A DNA stretch of 64,000 bases from Bacillota bacterium (lineage in GTDB: Bacteria > Bacillota > Clostridia > Peptostreptococcales > Anaerovoracaceae). A program made the translations under genes and the position numbers. Within the stretch, counting starts at the first letter, position 1, and every line of letters begins with the position of its first letter. The stretch is from assembly GCA_017436705.1 (NCBI GenBank), contig JAFSCP010000046.1:62001-126000 (forward strand), in the 5' to 3' direction. Positions 1-7,553 of this stretch are shown here, piece by piece. The notes beneath the pieces are model-generated. The model made no database searches and was not told where the DNA came from. It saw nothing but the letters and a program-made list of their open reading frames with translations.

Positions 1-188
1 TCTGCTGCGGACATGGTGGCAGCAGCAGGGACGCTTTCTTCGGATGGGCTGCTGATATCGGCAGATACGCTTTCTTCGGCAGGCGCGCTGACAAGCACAT
101 CCTCATCCAGCTGTATCCGGTCGCCGACTGTAACCTGACCTTTTTTTATCATCGTAGGTGTGACATAGTTCTGACAGCAAGGTGCCAT
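1..188 (-). CDS. Unidentified protein, C-terminus outside window
   Basis: Partial reading frame on the minus strand. It opens with ATG (186-188) 6 nt behind a perfect AGGAGG, and 62 codons are visible before the window ends. It starts MAPCCQNYVTPTMIKKGQVT, then turns acidic with Ala/Ser/Glu-rich stretches (two near-identical PSEESVPA / PAEESVSA pieces). I do not recognise the family. It lies 24 nt behind the cell-wall hydrolase gene on the same strand, so the two are probably co-transcribed and may be spore-associated; that is inference from position only. The Cys pair near the start is the only notable residue feature. Confidence 0.6.
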   Translation of the reverse strand, partial: MAPCCQNYVTPTMIKKGQVTVGDRIQLDEDVLVSAPAEESVSADISSPSEESVPAAATMSAA

Positions 189-212
189 AAAAAACCTCCT
201 GAAATATAAAGT

Positions 213-656
213 TTAAGTTTCTTTGTAGAGCTCGGTAGGAATGTAAAAACAATGATCTCCTACACGGTTGTGAATGACGCCTACACGGGTCGGAAAATAT
301 GCAGGACATGTGCTGCTGTAAGGGTTGAAAAAGAAAAGGGAATGGTCCACACCCTGCAGCCGGCCTCCGGCCAGTGCCCAGTCTGCAATGTCGTAATGTT
401 CCTGGGTGGGAGTCATGTTGTAGACATTCTGGGGATTATACTGACCGCCTACAGTTTCGCGCATGCATACAAACTGCCCCGGCTGGGTTATAATCGCCCG
501 CACGTCGCCGCCGTTGCTTACCCTGGCGAACTCGCCAGTGTTTATTTCCGCTCGGTTCATTATGACTGTGGCAACCGCCTGCATTCCGTCCGTGCCTTCG
601 CCGCCGGCTTCACACTGTATCAGCCTGGCAAAAAGTTCTCTTGTATCCAGTGCCAT
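213..656 (-). CDS. Cell wall hydrolase, SleB/CwlJ family
   Basis: A 147-aa protein that matches Hydrolase_2 (SleB/CwlJ) over its whole length: an early conserved Glu in QCEAGGEGTDGMQAVATVIM, then MNRAE, GQF and a C-terminal FFFNPY and HNRVGDHCFY. The family cleaves cortex or cell-wall peptidoglycan. There is no signal peptide and the length is close to CwlJ (about 140 aa), which is made in the mother cell and works in the spore coat. A germination role is therefore likely but inferred. The ATG (654-656) follows GGAGGTGA. It is the first gene of a minus-strand pair with the partial gene at the window edge. Confidence 0.85.
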   Translation of the reverse strand: MALDTRELFARLIQCEAGGEGTDGMQAVATVIMNRAEINTGEFARVSNGGDVRAIITQPGQFVCMRETVGGQYNPQNVYNMTPTQEHYDIADWALAGGRLQGVDHSLFFFNPYSSTCPAYFPTRVGVIHNRVGDHCFYIPTELYKET

Positions 657-706
657 TGGTTCACCTCCGCTATTTTATAGTATGCAGGCGATAGCAGGGA
701 TGTGAC

Positions 707-1030
707 TTGACTTTGAACGATGATACATATAAAATAATCTTAAATACAGCGTGCCCGCCGGAAAAAGTTCCGGACAACCTTAAAGCGTTCTATTCATACA
801 TCAAAGCACCAGACACAGCACAACCCAGCGCGCTTGTAGAAAAAATCGACAGAGAGGTACGGAAGTACAATACAAGTGAATGGAGGCGAAGACAGATGAC
901 ATTGCAGGAATTAATGGACATTAAGTACGAAATAGGGCATGAAGAGGGATTTGCCGAAGGTATTGAACAGGGAATAGAGCAAGGAATAGAGCAAGCCACC
1001 AGATGCAAAAAATACACAAAAAGTTTATAA
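707..1030 (+). pseudogene. Remnant of Rpn/PD-(D/E)XK family transposase (C-terminal part)
   Basis: The 107-residue frame resembles the C-terminal end of Rpn/YhgA-like PD-(D/E)XK transposases: EVRKYNTSEWRRRQMTLQEL, then MDIKYEIGHEEGFAEG and the tandem EQGIEQGIEQ run common in this family. The catalytic N-terminal nuclease domain (roughly 200 residues) is missing, and the 46 bp upstream do not encode it. No good ribosome binding site precedes the TTG. I read it as the dead 3' end of a once-complete gene. The terminator-like hairpin behind it fits an original gene end. Confidence 0.75.
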
Positions 1031-1041
1031 AAAACAAACAG

Positions 1042-1067
1042 GGACCGTCCGTACAGATGGTCCTTTT
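1042..1067 (+). terminator. Weak intrinsic terminator behind the Rpn remnant
   Basis: GGACC (1042-1046) pairs with GGTCC (1059-1063) and is followed by TTTT. The stem is only 5 bp, so termination is probably partial. It separates the remnant from the surface-protein locus. Confidence 0.5.
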
Positions 1068-1120
1068 CATTTAGCAAAAAGCTTTGGAAATACTTGGTTT
1101 CAGAGGAAAAATAAATGGAC

Positions 1121-1137
1121 CTAGTATTCGATACTAG
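1121..1137 (+). promoter_or_regulatory. Palindromic operator candidate upstream of sipW promoter
   Basis: CTAGTAT TCG ATACTAG is a perfect 7-bp inverted repeat with a 3-nt centre. It ends 1 bp before the -35 box, where a dimeric regulator would contact RNA polymerase. No other feature explains it. No regulator gene for it is visible next to it. Confidence 0.6.
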
Positions 1138-1138
1138 A

Positions 1139-1167
1139 TTGACTTTTGGCAAATAAAGGAGTATGCT
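1139..1167 (+). promoter_or_regulatory. Sigma-A type promoter of the SipW/TasA-like locus
   Basis: -35 TTGACT (1139-1144), 17-bp spacer, -10 TATGCT (1162-1167). Predicted transcript start near 1174, giving a leader of about 120 nt before sipW. Confidence 0.7.
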
Positions 1168-1177
1168 ATTCATAATA

Positions 1178-1256
1178 ATGTAGAATACTGTCCTTTTATG
1201 TCCCTTTTTGCCGAAAGGCCATCAGAAGAGGACGAAAACAGGGCGAAAATCTACAT
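1178..1256 (+). ncRNA. Structured 5' leader candidate of the sipW transcript
   Basis: ATGTAGA (1178-1184) pairs perfectly with TCTACAT (1250-1256), closing a 79-nt domain. Inside are GCC-GAAA-GGC, a hairpin with a GNRA tetraloop (about 1210-1219), and GTCC/GGAC pairs. It begins within a few nt of the predicted transcript start. I could not match it to a known riboswitch class: the conserved cores of the c-di-GMP-I, ydaO, T-box and glycine types are not present. It may be a riboswitch, a protein-binding leader or a stability element. Confidence 0.4.
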
Positions 1257-1295
1257 AAGTAACCATAGTAAAGAAAGGAGAGAAAGATTATAATT

Positions 1296-1856
1296 ATGGC
1301 GACATTGAATAAGCTTTTGAAGGCCGTTTCGACGATTCTTGTAATCCTGATGGTCATCATAGCAATGCTTATGGTCGGTGTGCGTCTGTTCGGATTACAA
1401 GTCTATACTGTACTTTCAGGATCTATGGAGCCGGAATATCCGGTTGGGTCAATGGTTTATGTAATGGAAGCTGACACAGCAACTCTTGAGTTAAGAGACG
1501 TAATTACTTTCAGACTTTCTGAAGAAACTGTAGTGACCCACAGAATTATCGATATAATCCACGATGAAAATAATCCGCAGAAGGTGAGTTTCCAGACACA
1601 GGGCGACAGCAATAATGTGGCTGACGGGACTCTGGTTGAACCGGATGACATCATCGGTAAAGTAGTCTTTAAGATTCCTTATATGGGTTACCTGGCAATG
1701 TTCCTCGGAACCAGACAGGGAAGACTGGCAGCAATCGCAGCGTGTGCAGCAATGCTGCTGGTAACGCTCATGTCAGAGCTTCTCAACGCGGCGCTTAAAG
1801 AAAAACAAGGCAAACAACCTGCAAAGGAGGTAATAGAAAGTGAAAACAAGGAATAA
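1296..1856 (+). CDS. sipW: Signal peptidase I, SipW (ER) type
   Basis: A 186-aa membrane peptidase. An N-terminal anchor spans residues 10-34. The catalytic Ser is in VLSGSMEP (Ser43), and the second catalytic residue is His in VVTHRI (His82), where ordinary bacterial SPases have Lys. This Ser/His arrangement defines SipW/SEC11-type enzymes. A second membrane helix lies at about 145-166. In Bacillus SipW removes the signal peptides of TasA and TapA; the eight downstream exported proteins with camelysin-type N-termini are its likely substrates. The AGGAG lies about 15 nt from the ATG, an unusually long spacing. The 3' end overlaps the next gene by 17 nt, implying translational coupling. Confidence 0.92.
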   Translation: MATLNKLLKAVSTILVILMVIIAMLMVGVRLFGLQVYTVLSGSMEPEYPVGSMVYVMEADTATLELRDVITFRLSEETVVTHRIIDIIHDENNPQKVSFQTQGDSNNVADGTLVEPDDIIGKVVFKIPYMGYLAMFLGTRQGRLAAIAACAAMLLVTLMSELLNAALKEKQGKQPAKEVIESENKE

Positions 1857-2577
1857 GGTGCTTTTGCTTGTAATGTGCCTGATCCTGATAGGAACTGCAT
1901 CCATGATGGCTACCATGGCCTATCTCGTGGATGATGATTATATAGTAAACACTTTTACTGTCGGCAAGGTAAAAATTAAACTTGACGAAATCATTGTTGA
2001 TAAATCAGGTACTCCAACAGGAACAGACCGTACCGAGGCAGGTAACGAATATCACTTGCTTCCGGGTCAGACTTATACCAAAGACCCGAGCGTAACAGTT
2101 CTGGCGGACAGCGAAGAATGTTATGTCCGTATGCTCGTTACCATGAACAGAACGCAGGCTCAGCTGGATCAGATTTTCGGGGCAGGATTCCTGCCGCAGA
2201 ATTTTGTGACAGGCTGGGATAATGCAGTATGGGAAACAACCGGTATCATCAAAGAAGAAAACGGTGCAGTAACATACGAGTTCAGATACAGGGAAGCGGC
2301 GGACCCAACACCGCAGACTTTCTGGGATGCTTCCAGAGGCACACATTCACAGGACAGTCAGCTCCAGGCACTTTTTACAGGATTTAAGGTACCTGAGGAA
2401 ATGAACAGCACAGAACTGGCACTCCTTGGCGATGATGAAACAACCACAGGAGTGGACGAAAAGTTTAAAATCACAGTGACTGCACATGCAATTCAGGCGG
2501 CAGGCTTCGGCGACGAAACTGCAGCGTGGGCAGCGTTTGACAGCCAGAGGCAACTGGAGAATAATCAGCAGCCGTAG
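1840..2577 (+). CDS. SipW-dependent TasA/camelysin-like exported protein
   Basis: 245 aa from a GTG start inside the end of sipW, preceded by AAGGAGG. The signal peptide (1-28) ends MMATMAYLVDDDYIVNTFTV, the typical SipW-client pattern (A-Y-L-x-D, then N-T-F-x-x-G). The mature part is a beta-rich TasA/CalY-like domain (LLPGQTYTKDPSVTVLADSEECYVRM). There is no anchor motif, so it should be released or assembled into fibres. Position directly after sipW resembles tapA-sipW-tasA of Bacillus. Family assignment is by N-terminal pattern and fold-like spacing; the exact role (fibre subunit or accessory) is unknown. Confidence 0.85.
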   Translation: MKTRNKVLLLVMCLILIGTASMMATMAYLVDDDYIVNTFTVGKVKIKLDEIIVDKSGTPTGTDRTEAGNEYHLLPGQTYTKDPSVTVLADSEECYVRMLVTMNRTQAQLDQIFGAGFLPQNFVTGWDNAVWETTGIIKEENGAVTYEFRYREAADPTPQTFWDASRGTHSQDSQLQALFTGFKVPEEMNSTELALLGDDETTTGVDEKFKITVTAHAIQAAGFGDETAAWAAFDSQRQLENNQQP

Positions 2578-2619
2578 GCAAATCACACTGATTATTGCTT
2601 AAGAAAGGAAATTTAAAAC

Positions 2620-3867
2620 ATGTCTGAAAAAAAGAAGACACAAGGTGCTTTGAGCACCACCATAATTGTTCTTCTCCTGGTATTCGTCATATTACTCGGA
2701 GGAGTAATGGGCGGAACCATGGCATGGCTGCTGGACGCTTCAAATCAGGTAGTAAACACTTTTACTTACGGAGATATAAACATTACTCTTACAGAAACTG
2801 AAACCAGTCTTGACGGCGACTTAAGCCCGAATACCAACACCTACGAAATGGTACCGGGCAGTACAATCATCAAAGATCCGCTCGTTACTGTAATCAGAGG
2901 CAGCGAAGATCACTGGCTCTTCGTAAAGATGGAAAAGTCAGGCGGTGCAAACGATAACTTTGACGAGTACCTGTCCTACCAGATGGCGGATGGCTGGAAC
3001 GCCCTTAATGGAGTTCCGGGAGTGTATTATCAGATAGTAACAAGGGATGATACGGCAGACCAGACTTTCCGGGTAATCAAGGATGATACAGTTACTGTCC
3101 TCAGTACAGTAACCAAGGAAATGATCAATGCCCTGGACAAAGACGCGTCAGGCAATGAGCTGGCAGTGAAGCTTTATCCGCAGCTTGCCATTACAGCATA
3201 TGCAGTTCAGTACACAGCCACATCGGATGCACAGGAGGCATGGGTACTGACATCAGGTGCTGTTGTAACAACACCTCCCGCTCCGAATCCGGGAACTGTA
3301 ACAGTAACCACCGCTGCCGAACTTAAGAGCGCAATAGCAAATGCAGGAACAGAACCAAGAACAATCAATATGGCTGCAGGAACATACGATGTCGGTGACT
3401 TTGATGTACTGGCAGGCAAGAACATAACACTGAATGGTACTTCCGGAACAATTATAGAAGGACAGATGAAGCTTTACAGCAACCTGACAATTGACGGCAT
3501 TACATTCAACTGCGGAGGTCAGACTCCTCTTACTGCATACACAGGCATAACCGTCCGAAACTGTATCTTTAACGATCCGTACATGTACGCAGTTGAGATA
3601 GCGGCCAAGCCTGACAGCAATACGGAAGTGAACTTTACCGGCAATACAGTCAACGCAGGAACTACTTCCGGCAAAGGCACTTTTGGCGGACTTGAGCTGG
3701 AAGGCGCAGTACATGGCTGCAGAAACCTTACAATCACAGGAAGCGGAAATACGCTTAATGATGGTGGACTTGCAAAGGCTGCTGTTATGTATTACTGCGG
3801 ATGCGGACTGGTTGAAGACAGCACAATCGTATGGAATACAGATGTGACTCCGGTACATGGAGCTTAG
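2620..3867 (+). CDS. SipW-type exported protein with right-handed beta-helix domain
   Basis: 415 aa. The signal segment (10-40) ends GGTMAWLLDASNQVVNTFTY. Residues about 40-215 form a TasA-like domain (MVPGSTIIKDPLVTVIRG). A PAPNPGT linker follows, then from about 228 a parallel beta-helix of short Asn/Gly/Ile-rich coils (AELKSAIANAG, ITLNGTSGTIIEG, LTIDGITFNCGG, ITVRNCIFND). Such helices in surface proteins bind or cleave polysaccharide, but no catalytic lyase motif can be pointed to. AAGAAAGGA precedes the ATG. It lies 42 nt behind the previous gene, so it is probably in the same transcript. Confidence 0.85.
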   Translation: MSEKKKTQGALSTTIIVLLLVFVILLGGVMGGTMAWLLDASNQVVNTFTYGDINITLTETETSLDGDLSPNTNTYEMVPGSTIIKDPLVTVIRGSEDHWLFVKMEKSGGANDNFDEYLSYQMADGWNALNGVPGVYYQIVTRDDTADQTFRVIKDDTVTVLSTVTKEMINALDKDASGNELAVKLYPQLAITAYAVQYTATSDAQEAWVLTSGAVVTTPPAPNPGTVTVTTAAELKSAIANAGTEPRTINMAAGTYDVGDFDVLAGKNITLNGTSGTIIEGQMKLYSNLTIDGITFNCGGQTPLTAYTGITVRNCIFNDPYMYAVEIAAKPDSNTEVNFTGNTVNAGTTSGKGTFGGLELEGAVHGCRNLTITGSGNTLNDGGLAKAAVMYYCGCGLVEDSTIVWNTDVTPVHGA

Positions 3868-3958
3868 AACAATTAATTAATCATCAATCGCCTGACACAA
3901 AGGGCGTTGAAATAATGTTTAAACTTTAAAAATTTTATAAAAGAAAGGAATTATCAAA

Positions 3959-5479
3959 ATGAAAAAGTTTTTAACACTTTTACTCACAGTGGCTCTGACT
4001 GCAACACTTGCAATCACAGGCACAGTAGCGTATCTGACTGATACTGATCAGGACGTGAACACAATGACAATGGGTAGTGTTCAGATCGATCAGATCGAGC
4101 AGGAACGTGGCGCAAGTGGTCTTACTGACTTCACTCAGGATAAGCCTCTGCTTCCAGCTGTATATACAGGTAGCAGTATTGAATGGGCTGCTTCTGCTGA
4201 TTGGGCAGTTGCAAATGACGAAGCATGGAAGACCGTAGCTCTTGGCGCTGACAAGAATGTTGTAGACAAGTTCGTTACTGTAAAGAACGAAGGCAAGAGC
4301 AAGGCATATGTTCGTACTATTATCGCTTTTGAAGGCGAGGCAATCAATGGAACAGATATCCACATTGTTCATAATGCAAAGGAAAGTTTAAATCCAGCAG
4401 TAAGTGGTGAATTTGAAGGAACAGAATATATCACAGATGTAGTTATTGGAGGTGTTCGTTACGATGTAATCGTTTATACATATGCTAACGAACTTGATCC
4501 TACAGAAACAACAATTCCATCATTAAAGCAGGTTTACATGGATCGTACTTGTGACAACGAAGATGTAGCTAAGTACGGTGAAAAATATGATATTCTTGTA
4601 CTTTCCCAGGCTGTTCAGGCTGATGGTTTTGATTCTGCAACAACAGCGCTGAATGAATCATTTGGTATTGTAGATAAGGCTAATGCTGCAAAGTGGTTCG
4701 CAGAAGCTACAGGTGCACCAGCTCCAACAATTGTAGCTGATAATGCAGCTCTTCAGGAAGCATTAGACGCAGGTGCTGAAAACATCATTCTTTCAGATAA
4801 CATTACTGGTAATTTAACTTTCACTCAGGCGAAAGATAAGTCTAGCACAATTGATGCTAACGGAAAAGTTTTTGACGGTGTACTGACTGTTGATGGTAAG
4901 TCCGGCCAAATTATGTCTTCAGGCCTTACAATTAAGAACCTGGTATTCAGAGCTAACAGCATTACAGGAGATGCTTGCATTGACTTAGGTAAATCTGGTG
5001 ATAACAACACTCGTTATACCTGCAATGTAACAATTGAAAATTGTACATTTGATGTTCCAGGTGCTGTAGGTATCAAGTCATACACAGGTGGTGATAAGAA
5101 CCTGACAATCAAAAACTGTACTGCTACTGAAAGAGCTCACTCTTTAGCACAGCTTAAGGGCATCGATGGTGTTCTTGTTGAAAATTGTACTGTTAAGTCT
5201 ATTCGTGGTATCAACTTCAACAACAGTTTAAATGTAACTGTTAAGGATTGTACTATCGATGTAGACAAATATGGTCTTCGTTTTGGCGAAAGTGATAATA
5301 GTGTTGTGGAAGAATATGAAGTAATCAACAGCACTATTACTTCTGACAATGTTGATGGCGATGCCGCTATCGTTCTTCGTGCTGGTGCTACTAACGCAAA
5401 GCTGACTCTTGATAATGTTACTATCAACGCAACAACTCAGATGTCCGGCCACGAAAGCGCTAACATCATCGTAAAATAA
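3959..5479 (+). CDS. SipW-type exported protein with beta-helix C-terminus
   Basis: 506 aa. The signal peptide ends ITGTVAYLTDTDQDVNTMTM, a textbook SipW-client junction. A TasA/CalY-like domain covers about 30-245, with KNEGKSKAYVRTIIAFEGEA. From about 260 a beta-helix runs to the end: LQEALDAGAENIILSDNITG, then coils such as LTIKNLVFRAN, VTIENCTFDV, LTIKNCTATE. Codon choice is much richer in T-ending codons than in sipW or the preceding genes, as in the genes at 8397-18748, which suggests high expression or a different ancestry. GAAAGGAATTATCAAA-ATG gives the start. The stop is 26 nt before the first two-hairpin element. Confidence 0.87.
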   Translation: MKKFLTLLLTVALTATLAITGTVAYLTDTDQDVNTMTMGSVQIDQIEQERGASGLTDFTQDKPLLPAVYTGSSIEWAASADWAVANDEAWKTVALGADKNVVDKFVTVKNEGKSKAYVRTIIAFEGEAINGTDIHIVHNAKESLNPAVSGEFEGTEYITDVVIGGVRYDVIVYTYANELDPTETTIPSLKQVYMDRTCDNEDVAKYGEKYDILVLSQAVQADGFDSATTALNESFGIVDKANAAKWFAEATGAPAPTIVADNAALQEALDAGAENIILSDNITGNLTFTQAKDKSSTIDANGKVFDGVLTVDGKSGQIMSSGLTIKNLVFRANSITGDACIDLGKSGDNNTRYTCNVTIENCTFDVPGAVGIKSYTGGDKNLTIKNCTATERAHSLAQLKGIDGVLVENCTVKSIRGINFNNSLNVTVKDCTIDVDKYGLRFGESDNSVVEEYEVINSTITSDNVDGDAAIVLRAGATNAKLTLDNVTINATTQMSGHESANIIVK

Positions 5480-5504
5480 GTAATTAATAAAACCCATAAT
5501 GCCA

Positions 5505-5565
5505 CCCCGCAACCGCGGGGCGGCAATCAAAGGGCATTTATCCAAGTGTCTTTTGATTGCTGAAA
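5505..5565 (+). repeat. Two-hairpin intergenic RNA element, copy 1
   Basis: Hairpin 1 is CCCCGC-AACC-GCGGGG (5505-5520). Hairpin 2 pairs GCAATCAAAGGGCA (5523-5536) with TGTCTTTTGATTGC (5547-5560), with two G-U pairs and a short loop. TGAAAG follows. It starts 26 nt behind a stop codon and has no T-run, so it is not a normal terminator. Four more copies lie in the same locus. Confidence 0.85.
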
Positions 5566-5577
5566 GAATTTTACTGG

Positions 5578-5656
5578 CGCGAGGCGCCGGCGCGCGCTGC
5601 GGAGCAGTGCGGGCGGCCGGCAGGCCGTGCGAGCGGAGCGAGCATGACGGCGCCGA
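5578..5656 (+). other. GC-rich leader segment before the next TasA-like gene
   Basis: About 80 bp of very high GC in an otherwise AT-rich spacer. GGCGCCG (about 5584) can pair with CGGCGCC (about 5648), and GGCCGGCAGGCC forms an inner hairpin. A 60-codon frame across it (Arg/Ala/Gly-rich) looks non-coding. Its origin is unclear. Confidence 0.5.
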
Positions 5657-5683
5657 TACAATAAAAAAGAAAAGGATATAAAC

Positions 5684-6451
5684 ATGGCAGACAAGAAACT
5701 TTTAAAAACTGCATTGATTATAAGCGTGGCACTTTTGCTGATATGTATTGCGGCGTGTGCGGGAACAACCTATGCGTGGTTCACTGACCAGGCTACCTCA
5801 CAGAGAAACACTATTCAGGTCGGAACTCTGGATGTGGAGCTTGATTTCAGCCATAGCGGAAACGATGACGACTGGCATCCGCTGCTCAGAAACAGCAACA
5901 CTTTCCACGACGACGATTCCTGGTTTCCGGGTCATTCACAGCACGTGTACCTGCGCATCAGAAACAACGGCAGCCTGGCGCTGAAATACGAGTTTTCTCT
6001 GAACATTCTTGAGGAAACAGGCTCCATCAATGTGATGGGTCAGAACTTTGAGCTTTCCCAGTACCTGACAGTCGGCCATGCGGAAGGCGTGGTGGCTCCA
6101 GAAAGAGTGGATACAACGACTGATCCGGAGGCAAGCGCTTTCCTGAAACACGTGAACAAGTACACAACCGAAGACCCTGATGCAGAGATTGCAATCGTCA
6201 AGGGCAACCTTGCTCCGGGAACAAGCAGAGTTGAAACACTCGTGGTGCGCATGCCGTCACGTCTCGACAAAGAAATCAACTACCCGAACACTGTGAACCC
6301 ACCGGAACTGATCTTTGGGCTGGACGTTGTAGCAACTCAGGCGGCAGATGAAAGCGACGCTTTCGGCAGTGATTACGACGCAAACGCGCAGCTTCCGGGA
6401 ATCGGCAGTCCGGCTCTGCTTGAGCAGCTCCGCAATCAGCAGCAGCCATAG
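5684..6451 (+). CDS. SipW-dependent TasA-like exported protein
   Basis: 255 aa. The signal peptide ends ACAGTTYAWFTDQATSQRNT and leads into IQVGTLDVELDF, the YAWFTD/IQ-x-GTL form of the SipW-client N-terminus. The mature protein is a single TasA/camelysin-like domain (SWFPGHSQHVYLRIRNNGSL, ALKYEFSLNI) with DESDAFGSDYDANA near the end, a segment shared with the larger proteins downstream. There is no anchor or extra domain, so it is a candidate minor fibre subunit. Codon use is GC-richer than in the beta-helix genes and matches the adjacent second signal peptidase, so these two may be a unit. AAAAGGATATAAAC precedes the ATG. Confidence 0.87.
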   Translation: MADKKLLKTALIISVALLLICIAACAGTTYAWFTDQATSQRNTIQVGTLDVELDFSHSGNDDDWHPLLRNSNTFHDDDSWFPGHSQHVYLRIRNNGSLALKYEFSLNILEETGSINVMGQNFELSQYLTVGHAEGVVAPERVDTTTDPEASAFLKHVNKYTTEDPDAEIAIVKGNLAPGTSRVETLVVRMPSRLDKEINYPNTVNPPELIFGLDVVATQAADESDAFGSDYDANAQLPGIGSPALLEQLRNQQQP

Positions 6452-6488
6452 ACCCCGAAACACAAACACTTAAAGGATGGAATAATTA

Positions 6489-7538
6489 ATGAAAAAAACA
6501 TGGGATAAAGCCCAGGACATATTTATCAAAGTGGTCAGCGTGCTGACCATATGCGTAATGATTTTTACATCGGTTTCTGTGATCTTTTTCGACAAAAGTG
6601 ACAGAAGCCTGCTGGGGTTCAGATTCTTTGCGGTGCTCAGCGACTCCATGGCGGCCACCGACTTCCAGGCCGGCGACCTGATCATCAGCAAAAAAGTCAA
6701 AGACCCTGCCCAGCTTGCTGAAGGTGATATCATCACTTTCATCTCCCAGAACTCTGAGAGCTTCGGCCAGGTGGTGACCCACAAAATCCGCAAAGCGACT
6801 TACAACAACAACGGCGAGCCCGGCTTCGTCACCTACGGTACAACCACCGGCGTAGACGACCAGACCATCGTTACATATCCGTATATTTTAGGCAAATACA
6901 CCGGACGCATCCCGAAACTGGGCATGTTCGTGTCTTTCCAGAAGCAGCCGATGGGCTACGTAATCTGCATTTTATTGCCTTTCCTGGCCATTATCGCCTA
7001 CCAGGCAATGCAGTGCCTGGTGCTGTTTAAGCAGTATAAGTACGAAACATTCGGCTACGTGCCAGGTCAGCAGATGCCGCCGCAGGGATGGCAGGCACCG
7101 CAGCAGGGCACCAAGACTCAGGCCGGACCGCAGCAGACCCAGGAAAGCATGGGCAGCCAGCAGCATGAACAGCAGGCAGCGCCAAATCAGGGCGGCCAGT
7201 GGCAGCAAGTTCCGCCGCAGGGCGCACCGGGCGGACAGTACGCTCAGTACGGCGGTCCATACTACGGCGCACCTTACGGCCAGGCACCGGGTTATGGTTA
7301 TGTTGACCCTGAAAAGGCCGAGCTCATGGCACAGATCAATGCCCTCAAGCAGCAGATCGACCGCCAGGAAAAAGACCAGATGCGCGCCGAAATCGCAGAG
7401 CTCCGCGCGATGATCGAAAGACAGGCGCAGACAGGGGCAGGTGCAGCACCGGCGCAGCCAGCACAGCCGCAGGAAGCGGTTGAATCTATGGCAGACGATT
7501 CTAAGGCGGCTGATTCGACAAATATCGACAAAAACTAA
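6489..7538 (+). CDS. sipW: Second SipW-type signal peptidase with long Pro/Gln-rich tail
   Basis: 349 aa. Residues 1-185 are a SipW-type peptidase: membrane anchor about 12-32, catalytic Ser in AVLSDSMAATDF, catalytic His in VVTHKI, second membrane helix in the segment after QKQPMGYV. The remaining 165 residues are unusual: a Gln/Pro/Gly/Tyr-rich stretch (GQQMPPQGWQAPQQG; GGPYYGAPYGQAPGYG), then a short charged coiled coil (ELMAQINALKQQIDRQEKDQ). With two membrane helices the tail should face the same side as the N-terminus, probably the cytosol. It may recruit clients or partners; that is speculation. It lies between two TasA-like genes and probably processes them. Confidence 0.88.
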   Translation: MKKTWDKAQDIFIKVVSVLTICVMIFTSVSVIFFDKSDRSLLGFRFFAVLSDSMAATDFQAGDLIISKKVKDPAQLAEGDIITFISQNSESFGQVVTHKIRKATYNNNGEPGFVTYGTTTGVDDQTIVTYPYILGKYTGRIPKLGMFVSFQKQPMGYVICILLPFLAIIAYQAMQCLVLFKQYKYETFGYVPGQQMPPQGWQAPQQGTKTQAGPQQTQESMGSQQHEQQAAPNQGGQWQQVPPQGAPGGQYAQYGGPYYGAPYGQAPGYGYVDPEKAELMAQINALKQQIDRQEKDQMRAEIAELRAMIERQAQTGAGAAPAQPAQPQEAVESMADDSKAADSTNIDKN

Positions 7539-7553
7539 CAGGAGGTACCCGGC

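Noticed and set aside
1178..1256. Known riboswitch (c-di-GMP, ydaO or similar) before sipW
   Set aside because: None of the conserved core sequences of these classes can be found; only a generic structured leader is supported.
3868..3958. Sixth copy of the two-hairpin element
   Set aside because: CAATCGCC...GGCGTTG forms one hairpin and CAAAGGGC is shared, but the conserved second stem is missing.
5505..5565. Rho-independent terminators after the TasA-like genes
   Set aside because: No copy of the element is followed by a T-run and genes continue on the same strand, so it is better described as an RNA element of unknown function.
5499..5681. 60-aa ORF between two TasA-like genes
   Set aside because: It spans the two-hairpin element and the GC-rich patch, has no binding site and an Arg/Ala-rich composition typical of GC-rich non-coding DNA.
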